Below, in pieces: positions 36,882 to 42,977 of a stretch of 42,977 bases of DNA. Origin of the DNA: Candidatus Saccharimonadota bacterium (lineage in GTDB: Bacteria; Patescibacteriota; Saccharimonadia; Saccharimonadales; Saccharimonadaceae); NCBI GenBank assembly GCA_017418275.1, contig JAFONX010000018.1:1-42977 (forward strand). Reading direction: 5' to 3'. Position 1 is the stretch's first letter. Each line of letters begins with the position of its first letter. Under the pieces are notes generated by a model. The model was given only the letters and a program-made list of their open reading frames with translations, searched no databases and was not told the DNA's origin. Both the position numbers and the translations under genes were made by a program.

Positions 36882-39551
36882 ATGAATGACATAGGTACGC
36901 CAGAAGCCATCGCCATTATTAGCGCCGTAATAATACTAGGCATAATAGCTGCTTTTGCATATAAAAAGTTCAAGAAATCAGACAAAACTAGCAAACTAGC
37001 GCATATCATAGAACAAATCAAATCAACCAGGAGCAACAAAAAGCACGTCGCTACTGGTATTGCTGTTATCTCTCTCCTGATATTAGGCTGTACTTTTACC
37101 GCCTTTTTGCTAAATGCTAGCGCCATGGATGGCGAAAACAACCTTACCGTAAATACCTCCGACCAGGAATTCACCGTTGAAGTCGCAGACGAGCCAGTCT
37201 TCGCAGTCTTTCCAGTCGAAGTGTCCATAGAAGAGGCTACCGAAAACGGCTATATCCTTACCGCCTATGCAAATAATGCAGATTTCGTATCTACCACCAA
37301 CCCTAACGACATTATCCCTATGATAACTCTAGAAGGTAATGATTTAGCCGCCCTTTCAGACAATACTTGGGGCTTAGCTCTAGAAGGTGAGCCATCATCA
37401 AAAGACGAGGCTACTTATACTACATTATCTACAAGCGAGAATAATCCTACCATTCTAAATAACACTGATGATTATTCGGCAACCGAAGCGAACGACACTA
37501 CTACTATCTATTATGGCTTCTATATTACTCCAGACATGCCTTACGGCACTTATACTGGCGGAGAAGTAGTATACGAAGCAATCCCAAACCGATCAGATTT
37601 GGCCACAGTTACTTTTGACGGGAATGGACTATATTTTAACGATGATCCAAACCAAACACAGAACACGATAAAATTTTTACCAAATACGGAAACCTCAAGA
37701 ACCGTTGCATATACACATACCCCAAACGTAGACAACGACGGAATTCAAGATGGATATTATACAAATAATCTAAATATCACTAACGTTTATAGATTTGCCG
37801 ATGAAGCTACCAAAGTACACGTAAAAGCCATAAGGTCTGGCAGCGACAAATGGTGTGCACCGCCAGATAGTGGAGATTATTTTAGCTTTTGGAGTGGCAG
37901 CCATCCAGAATATACGGCACTGAATGATTATTCTACCGCCATACAAGCCTTTGGCAGCACGGATGGAAAAAACGTTTTCAAGAACTACAGCACCGATATA
38001 AACGAAGAAGTCGATTTACCAGATCAAAATAGCGTAACATTCGCATACACTACGAATGATTCAGACACTTACGCTTGGTGCAAACAAAATATGTCTGGTT
38101 ATGGCTACTACGCCATAATTACCGCCTACGATAGCAATAATGACGAAGTGGCCCTCATTGGTAATGAACCGTACGCTGGAGACTATCTAGTCCCTGACTC
38201 GACTAAGAAAAATAAACTGCTAGGCTGGAGCACAGACAAAGATGCCACTACACCAAGCTACCGCAACGAACAAGATATCGCTCTTGAATTATCTTTAGAG
38301 CCAAACAAAAAAATGACACTTTACGCTGTATGGCAAAGAGGCATAGGAATAACCTACAACGGCAATAATGCAGATAGCAAGACAAATATGGATGGCGCAG
38401 AACAAGAAGCTTATGCAATGGATTTAGCATCATCTAACTTACAAGTAGACCTCCTCGCCTCCAACTTCCAAAGAAAAGGCTACGGTTTTGTAGGTTGGAG
38501 TGCAGATCCAGATGCATGGAACAAACTCACAGATGACGACGACAGTAACAACCCTACTATCTATGGCCCTAATCAAACCATAACCATAGATGGAGATTTA
38601 GTAGCGATAGCAGGAGAAAACGGGAACCTAGTACTAAATGCTATCTGGGCACCAGCTGAAAAAGATTCACAAGGCAATCCAGTATATCTCCAAAGCTGGA
38701 CAGGATGCAGTAGTTTAGATAGAACTGTATATGATTCAACCACCGATACTCTTATCGCAGGCAAAAATACCGTAACAGCGCTTACGGATAGTAGGGACAA
38801 TGGCGTATATACTATCGCAAGACTAGCAGACGGCAATTGCTGGATGACAGAAAACTTAAGATTAGACAACTCTATGAGCAACGAGACTACTACGTCAGAG
38901 TTCACAGCAGAGAACACTAATAGCCCATCAGTGCCATTTACTAACGATTATTCAAGCAATACAAGATCAAATAGATTATCCACTTCATCAGAAGATTGGT
39001 GCGACGTATCTAGTGTCTCGTGCGCCGATCAATCCAGATTCAATAATAGTAATACAATCAATACCGCTTCCACAGTGACATTTAATCATAATTTTACATG
39101 GGGGGAGTCCGTCAATGCACTAGATGATAGTATATACCTTTACGGCAATTACTATAACTTATATTCTGCGACGGCTGGCAATAGTAGATATTATGATACG
39201 GAAGGCAGAATTATAACTGGAGATATTTGCCCAACTGGATGGCATATCCCGATACATCTCGGAGATACTTCTGGCTCATTCTACTATCTCGACTCACAAA
39301 TGGGAGGCGGAGATAACTTTGATAGTTCTAACCGTTGGCGATCATTCCCAAGTAACTTCGTGTATTCTGGCAAAAAAGGTGGTAACGGTTATCAATATCG
39401 CGGCTTAATAGGACACTATTGGACGACTACCGCTAATAATGGCAATTACACATATACCTTCAATGTGCACCAAGGCTATTTGCTTCTCTATGAAGGAGTT
39501 AATGTAGTTAAGCACGAAGGAGCATCCGTACGCTGCATGGCTGAGGTTTAA
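36882..39551 (+). CDS. Large surface protein with InlB-type repeats and FISUMP domain (copy B, 5' frameshift)
   Basis: 889 residues from the internal ATG at 36882 (MNDIGTPEAIAIIS). The same order as copy A: TM helix, Lys-rich loop, second TM helix, long extracellular part, two InlB-type repeats (KLLGWSTDKDATTPSY...TLYAVW; GYGFVGWSADPDAW...LNAIW) and a C-terminal FISUMP domain (YTIARLADGNCWMTENLRL, GDICPTGWHIP, ASVRCMAEV). The conserved Shine-Dalgarno and start lie at 36811, but that frame reaches TAG at 36859 because one base is missing relative to copy A. Either the protein starts at 36882 without a Shine-Dalgarno and without the APNTG segment, or the gene is switched off, or the base is a sequencing error. 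Confidence 0.75.
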   Translation: MNDIGTPEAIAIISAVIILGIIAAFAYKKFKKSDKTSKLAHIIEQIKSTRSNKKHVATGIAVISLLILGCTFTAFLLNASAMDGENNLTVNTSDQEFTVEVADEPVFAVFPVEVSIEEATENGYILTAYANNADFVSTTNPNDIIPMITLEGNDLAALSDNTWGLALEGEPSSKDEATYTTLSTSENNPTILNNTDDYSATEANDTTTIYYGFYITPDMPYGTYTGGEVVYEAIPNRSDLATVTFDGNGLYFNDDPNQTQNTIKFLPNTETSRTVAYTHTPNVDNDGIQDGYYTNNLNITNVYRFADEATKVHVKAIRSGSDKWCAPPDSGDYFSFWSGSHPEYTALNDYSTAIQAFGSTDGKNVFKNYSTDINEEVDLPDQNSVTFAYTTNDSDTYAWCKQNMSGYGYYAIITAYDSNNDEVALIGNEPYAGDYLVPDSTKKNKLLGWSTDKDATTPSYRNEQDIALELSLEPNKKMTLYAVWQRGIGITYNGNNADSKTNMDGAEQEAYAMDLASSNLQVDLLASNFQRKGYGFVGWSADPDAWNKLTDDDDSNNPTIYGPNQTITIDGDLVAIAGENGNLVLNAIWAPAEKDSQGNPVYLQSWTGCSSLDRTVYDSTTDTLIAGKNTVTALTDSRDNGVYTIARLADGNCWMTENLRLDNSMSNETTTSEFTAENTNSPSVPFTNDYSSNTRSNRLSTSSEDWCDVSSVSCADQSRFNNSNTINTASTVTFNHNFTWGESVNALDDSIYLYGNYYNLYSATAGNSRYYDTEGRIITGDICPTGWHIPIHLGDTSGSFYYLDSQMGGGDNFDSSNRWRSFPSNFVYSGKKGGNGYQYRGLIGHYWTTTANNGNYTYTFNVHQGYLLLYEGVNVVKHEGASVRCMAEV

Positions 39552-39577
39552 TAATTAGTTCCTACCCGAGCACAATA

Positions 39578-39654
39578 GAGTCAATTCAAACTTGCCCGAA
39601 TTGACTCTTGGTAGACAATCGAACATCCACCGGCTTAACCGGTGAATGTTTTTT
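39578..39654 (+). terminator. Two successive hairpins after surface protein copy B
   Basis: GAGTCAATTC/GAATTGACTC (39578-39607, weak U-tract) then AACAT-c-CACCGG/CCGGTG-a-ATGTT with six U (39622-39654). The second is a convincing terminator. Confidence 0.8.
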
Positions 39655-39709
39655 GAAACCAATCCCGACTAAAGCGCATAGACTTGCTAATAGCATATAT
39701 AATAAAAAC

Positions 39710-40180
39710 ATGAGTGGCGAACGAATACCGAACCATAAAGAAAAAGCCGACACTAGCAATGATTCATCACCTCAAACGAAGTGGGACGATTTATCCAGCG
39801 TTGTTTTCGCTAAAGACATAAAAAACCAACACGAAACCAGTATTGAAGAAATCCATCAAAATGTCGAGAATCCACTCACTACCGATAATCTTAAAACTAT
39901 TATGAGCCTATATTCCGAAAGCTCAAATTCTTCAATATACCACTGCTTAGAAAAAGCCAACGCAGAAAATAAGAATTATACTAAAAATACAGAAGACGAG
40001 AAAAGTTTTCGGGAATCCTTGTACGCAGATTGGCTAGAATCTCTAAGAAAAATACCAAAAGAAGAAATCCAAAAGTCCGGCAAAGCCTTTTATGTAATGG
40101 GGGAATACGCCCTCTCTCATCCAGAAGTAAAAAACCCGACAACAACTAACCGAATTAATCGATTCGAATCAAAGCTTTAA
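39710..40180 (+). CDS. Hypothetical protein, probably the 5' part of a frameshifted gene
   Basis: 156 residues from the ATG at 39710 (MSGERIPNHKEKADTSND), leaderless by the local rule: TATAAT at 39698-39703, 6 nt before the ATG. The frame extends upstream to 39608 but only across the preceding terminator. Polar, helical, no membrane segment; SSIYHCLEKANAENKNYTKN and ADWLESLRKIPKEEIQKSGKAFYVMGEYALSHPEVK are visible. After VK the frame gives only NPTTTNRINRFESKL before a stop, while the +1 frame from the same A6 run continues openly into the next ORF. I read this as the first third of one gene. Confidence 0.6.
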   Translation: MSGERIPNHKEKADTSNDSSPQTKWDDLSSVVFAKDIKNQHETSIEEIHQNVENPLTTDNLKTIMSLYSESSNSSIYHCLEKANAENKNYTKNTEDEKSFRESLYADWLESLRKIPKEEIQKSGKAFYVMGEYALSHPEVKNPTTTNRINRFESKL

Positions 40181-40208
40181 CTCGAAACAAAAAGAAGTAT
40201 TAATAGAT

Positions 40209-41234
40209 TTGGTTGACGATAAATGCTACGACCACGCAAGCAGTATAGGTTGGGATTTTGCCAGAAATTGCCAGATTAAACCAAAACATCGTCTATACAT
40301 GAACGTTCCGCAAGACGAGGTTTATCATTTTGCCCAACTAGTAAAAGCCGGCTGTGATCAATCAGACGTCAAATACGACTTCAAACTCGAAGACACGGAA
40401 GCCCGCACTGACAGTTTTATGATGTATTTAACCGACGAAATGCTTAACCCCACCATCGAAGTACTAAAATCAATTGTATCTAACCATCCCGAGATAATTA
40501 AACGACTAGGCAAACCACCTATATTGTCTGGAAAAATAAACGCCTGGCTTGGCTATGGCAGCGAACCGAAAGGTAGCAGAGAATCCTTTAATGGAGTTAG
40601 GGCAGAGATCATACAAAAAGTAGTTGATGAGCATATCGTAAATTATGCTAAACTTCATGGGCATGATCCGACAAATGCAAGCTACCGAGGTAAAAAACTT
40701 AACCTTAATCAGTATATAGCCATTCAGGAAACAAATGCCTACATGCAAACCCTAGCCGACGATTATAAAAGAGTAAAACGGCGAAACGAAATACAGGGCA
40801 ATCCAGATAAAAGCGTAGAGGAAGAATTAGGCTACACTGCCGAGCAAATGAAAGTCGGCTCACCACTATACAATACCTTGGCTAATTTTTATGTCACTCG
40901 ACGCGAAATTGGCGACACGGACGCTCTTAAATATCTTCACAAAAAAGGATCGACCGCCCTCGAACACCCAAGCGAATACTCTTCGAATATCAAACTAACT
41001 ATTGGAGACGGAAACAGTCGTATCGTTCGAGACAGGAGACCAGTTTCAAGTCCCCATGGTAGTTTTGGAATAGGTCCAGAAAACACGACTTTTAGACATA
41101 TCATCCTGAAAGGTATGATAAACGATACGGCAGAAATCAAATCGATACAAGAAGAAATCTTAAAAGCTTGCGAAACTAAAGGGATTGATCCCGAAACATT
41201 CTGTTTCGATAAATATGTACTAGAAAAAGCGTAA
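40209..41234 (+). CDS. Hypothetical protein, faint HopA1-like pattern; probably the 3' part of a frameshifted gene
   Basis: 341 residues if begun at TTG 40209, with no convincing Shine-Dalgarno or promoter. The frame is already open from 40131 and reads TRQQLTELIDSNQSFNSKQKEVLIDLVDDKCYD, which looks coding. KPKHRLYMNVPQDEVYHFAQLVKAGCDQSDVKYDFKLEDTEARTDSFMMYLTDE resembles the R-(L/F)-Y-x-N ... K ... R-x-D-x-x-x-x-Y-L pattern I associate with HopA1-type effector-family proteins, followed by GKPPILSGKINAWLGYGSEP. That is a weak, by-eye resemblance. Helical C-terminus; no signal peptide. Likely one polypeptide of about 508 residues with the upstream ORF if the A6 run were A5. Confidence 0.6.
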   Translation: MVDDKCYDHASSIGWDFARNCQIKPKHRLYMNVPQDEVYHFAQLVKAGCDQSDVKYDFKLEDTEARTDSFMMYLTDEMLNPTIEVLKSIVSNHPEIIKRLGKPPILSGKINAWLGYGSEPKGSRESFNGVRAEIIQKVVDEHIVNYAKLHGHDPTNASYRGKKLNLNQYIAIQETNAYMQTLADDYKRVKRRNEIQGNPDKSVEEELGYTAEQMKVGSPLYNTLANFYVTRREIGDTDALKYLHKKGSTALEHPSEYSSNIKLTIGDGNSRIVRDRRPVSSPHGSFGIGPENTTFRHIILKGMINDTAEIKSIQEEILKACETKGIDPETFCFDKYVLEKA

Positions 41235-41287
41235 TTAATTTTACTGCTCGCCAAATTGTTCTGGATATTAATAGATAATTGCCATTT

Positions 41288-41309
41288 AAAAATCGGCGAA
41301 ATTGCCGAG
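41288..41309 (-). terminator. Terminator of tRNA-Phe
   Basis: On the minus strand CGGC/GCCG stem followed by ATTTTT. Short but correctly placed. Confidence 0.55.
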
Positions 41310-41321
41310 TTGTACAAAAAA

Positions 41322-41397
41322 TGGTGGTTCCGGCTGGACTTGAACCAGCGACACGCGGCTCTTCAGGCCGCTGCTCTACCAACTGAGCTACAGAACC
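41322..41397 (-). tRNA. tRNA-Phe (GAA)
   Basis: Minus-strand cloverleaf: acceptor GGTTCTG/CGGAACC, D-arm GCTC...GAGC, anticodon stem GCGGC/GCCGC with loop CTGAAGA (anticodon GAA), T-arm GCTGG-TTCAAGT-CCAGC, discriminator A and encoded CCA. Confidence 0.95.
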
Positions 41398-41497
41398 ATC
41401 AATACAGATATATTAACACATCTGACAGATATTAGCTAGACTAACTTTCAAGAAGGGCAACTTTTACTGTCCGTTTCTTATCTGTTATAATATCTAC

Positions 41498-42796
41498 ATG
41501 AAAAAATTTAATACGTCGCCACTTTCTGGCATGCAAGAACTCCTACCAACTGAGCAGGTCGTTTTTGACAAGCTCAAACAACAAATTAGCGACGTATATC
41601 ACCATTATGGCTTCCAGAGTATCGAAACCCCCCTGATTGACCGCACCGAAATTCTTTTTGCCAAAGCCGGTGGCGATACAGAAAAACAGATTTATCGCGT
41701 CATGAAGACCGCTGAATCTGCCGATTCTGCTGATCAAGCCCTCCGCTTCGACCATACCGTGCCTCTCGCACGCTACGTCATCGAACACAACAATGATCTC
41801 GCTTTTCCGTTCAGCGTTACACAGATTAACCGCAACTTCCGCGGCGAACGCGCCCAACGCGGTCGCTTTCGTGAATTCTATCAATGTGATGCCGACATTA
41901 TTGGTCGCGACAAGCTCCCAATCGCTTATGATGCTCAGGTTATTGTCTGTATCTACGAAGCCCTCAAAGCCTTCAAGCTACCAAACATGCAAGTTCGCAT
42001 TAGTAACCGTAAAATTCTTTCCGGCTTCTTATCCGCGCTAAATCTTACCGAGCAGAGCGGGACGGTTTCTGAAATCATCGACCACATCGAAAAAGTTCCG
42101 CTAGATATCACACGCGAAAAACTCGCAAAGCTCAATATTGACGCCGAAAACATCGAAAAAATCATCAAATTCACCGAGATTAACGGCGATTATATTACTG
42201 TCGCGCAAAAACTCGGCGACATCCTTGGCGACACCACGCCAATTCAAGAAGGTCTCGAAGAGCTTAAGACCGTCTTCGAGCTTCTAAACGCGCAATCCAA
42301 TCTCGATGACGTTATTATCGACCTCATGATTATCCGTGGCCTAGATTACTATACCGGCACCGTATTCGAGACTTTCATTACCGACCACCGCGACCTCGGC
42401 AGCATTTCGAGTGGCGGTCGCTACGATAACCTGGCTAGCAATTTCTCAAACCAAAGCTATCCTGGCGTTGGTGGCAGTATTGGTCTGACGCGCCTCTTCT
42501 TCGTACTTAAGGAATGCGGTCTACTTAACTTCGACGAAGAAAAGAAGCCAATCGACATCTGCCTCTTGCCGCTCAGCGAAAACGAATTCAAATTCACCAT
42601 GCAAGTTGCAGACCAACTCCGCAAGCAGGGTAAGACCATCGATATAGATTTCGACACGCGCAAACTTGGCGCACGCATGAACCGCGCTAGCAAAATCGCC
42701 GAAGGCGCCATTGTAATCGGCGACAACGAAGCCGCATCAGGTACACTTGAACTTAAAGACCTCAAAACCGGCGAAAAGACTACTATCAATCTCTAG
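41498..42796 (+). CDS. hisS: Histidyl-tRNA synthetase
   Basis: Class II aminoacyl-tRNA synthetase charging tRNA-His; 432 residues, normal. Motif 1 region SGMQELLPTEQVVFDKLKQQI...YGFQSIETPLID, motif 2 RNFRGERAQRGRFREFYQCDADIIG, the HisA signature LDYYTGTVFE and YDNLASNF, motif 3 VGGSIGLTRLFFVL, then the anticodon-binding domain (DICLLPLSENEFKFTMQVADQLRKQGKTIDIDFDTRKLGARM). Leaderless start: extended -10 TGtTATAAT (41486-41491), 6 nt before the ATG, with TTTACT at 41463-41468. Terminator directly downstream. Confidence 0.97.
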   Translation: MKKFNTSPLSGMQELLPTEQVVFDKLKQQISDVYHHYGFQSIETPLIDRTEILFAKAGGDTEKQIYRVMKTAESADSADQALRFDHTVPLARYVIEHNNDLAFPFSVTQINRNFRGERAQRGRFREFYQCDADIIGRDKLPIAYDAQVIVCIYEALKAFKLPNMQVRISNRKILSGFLSALNLTEQSGTVSEIIDHIEKVPLDITREKLAKLNIDAENIEKIIKFTEINGDYITVAQKLGDILGDTTPIQEGLEELKTVFELLNAQSNLDDVIIDLMIIRGLDYYTGTVFETFITDHRDLGSISSGGRYDNLASNFSNQSYPGVGGSIGLTRLFFVLKECGLLNFDEEKKPIDICLLPLSENEFKFTMQVADQLRKQGKTIDIDFDTRKLGARMNRASKIAEGAIVIGDNEAASGTLELKDLKTGEKTTINL

Positions 42797-42801
42797 AACA
42801 C

Positions 42802-42832
42802 AAGCCAAGCGAACAATCCTGCTTGGCTTTTT
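42802..42832 (+). terminator. hisS terminator
   Basis: AAGCCAAGC/GCTTGGCTT stem, 10-nt loop, five-U run. Confidence 0.88.
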
Positions 42833-42842
42833 GCCGCCTTAG

Positions 42843-42977
42843 AGGGGTCAGCACCTTTGCAACATTTGCATAGGAGTCATTCTTAAAGTTGTATGTATTC
42901 TAGCATAGTTGTAATAGATTAGGTATTCTTGAATGCTCTTAGCAACTTCAGGCAGCGTTCTTGCGGTATATGGACCA
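42843..42977 (-). mobile_element. Left end of an insertion sequence (partial)
   Basis: Inferred from the transposase 3' end at 42848-42976, placed directly after the hisS terminator. The boundary at 42843 is a guess based on the AGAGGGGTCAGC sequence. Confidence 0.5.
42848..42976 (-). CDS. IS3/IS481-type transposase, C-terminal part (cut by window edge)
   Basis: The minus strand reads 42 codons to a stop at 42848, ending RTLPEVAKSIQEYLIYYNYA then RIHTTLRMTPMQMLQRC. The Y-Y-N-Y-x-R-x-H-T-T-L-R-x-T-P pattern is the C-terminal end of DDE (rve-type) transposases of the IS3/IS481 group. The rest of the element lies beyond the window. The GAGGGGTCAGCACC next to the stop may be near the IS end, but no terminal inverted repeat can be confirmed here. 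Confidence 0.75.
   Translation of the reverse strand, partial: GPYTARTLPEVAKSIQEYLIYYNYARIHTTLRMTPMQMLQRC

Noticed and set aside
40127-40149. Canonical -1 slippery heptamer A_AAA_AAC in frame at the end of the 39710 ORF
   Set aside because: A -1 slip runs into TAA at 40147-40149 after four codons, while the continuing open frame is +1. A one-base indel in the A6 run explains the layout better than programmed -1 frameshifting.
1-42977. CRISPR arrays, rRNA genes, prophage modules
   Set aside because: No regularly spaced repeats, no rRNA sequence and no phage structural or integrase genes were seen; only the partial IS at the right edge is mobile.

Overview
The window looks like chromosomal DNA from a small-genome episymbiont of the Candidate Phyla Radiation, most likely a Candidatus Saccharibacterium (TM7). 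This placement is inference: the evidence is short intergenic spaces, reduced versions of standard enzymes (DnaX and RecR without their zinc sites, a small delta'-like clamp-loader protein), large FISUMP/InlB-repeat surface proteins, and start regions dominated by leaderless promoters. No 16S rRNA gene is present to confirm it.

Layout. 1-6.8 kb: cation/Ca2+ exchanger, an acidic membrane-anchored protein, trpS behind a tiny Trp-ending leader ORF, a CmpB-type membrane protein, an RluA-type pseudouridine synthase overlapping a delta'-like gene, a TPR protein, tRNA-Thr. 6.8-10.9 kb: accessory stretch with palindromes, several unrecognised genes, tRNA-Tyr and re-used pieces of its 3' end. 10.9-19.3 kb: YhhN-like protein, P-loop kinase-like protein, YgjP-type metallopeptidase, an orphan GHKL-like ATPase domain, a GH97 glycosidase divergent from a DMT transporter, a DUF4203-like protein, an Mbeg1-like hydrolase, rlmH and a CYTH protein. 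19.3-21.9 kb: L10 leader with rplJ-rplL and two further genes. 21.9-28.2 kb: replication/repair block dnaX-dnaB, a GT-C glycosyltransferase, ybaB and recR. 28.2-32.8 kb: flotillin, a 4-TM protein, glyA and a Gly-Gly-Pro repeat protein. 32.8-39.6 kb: two paralogous surface proteins with nearly identical leaders flanking an unknown gene that has a long structured 5' UTR. 39.7-41.4 kb: a probably frameshifted gene and tRNA-Phe. 41.5-42.8 kb: hisS, then the 3' end of an IS transposase running off the right edge.

Two gene populations stand out. Housekeeping genes mostly carry an extended -10 box (TGnTATAAT-like) only 6-9 nt before the start codon and no Shine-Dalgarno site, so their mRNAs should be leaderless. 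A second population, mostly unknown, membrane or surface proteins, has -35/-10 promoters with 16-18 nt spacers, real 5' UTRs, strong Shine-Dalgarno sites, single-gene transcripts and GNRA-loop terminators. The most striking regulatory candidates are the leaderless 14-codon ORF ending Trp-Arg-stop inside a terminator-like hairpin upstream of trpS, and the roughly 195-nt structured leader before the gene at 35993. All functional calls rest on motif recognition by eye; no searches were run.
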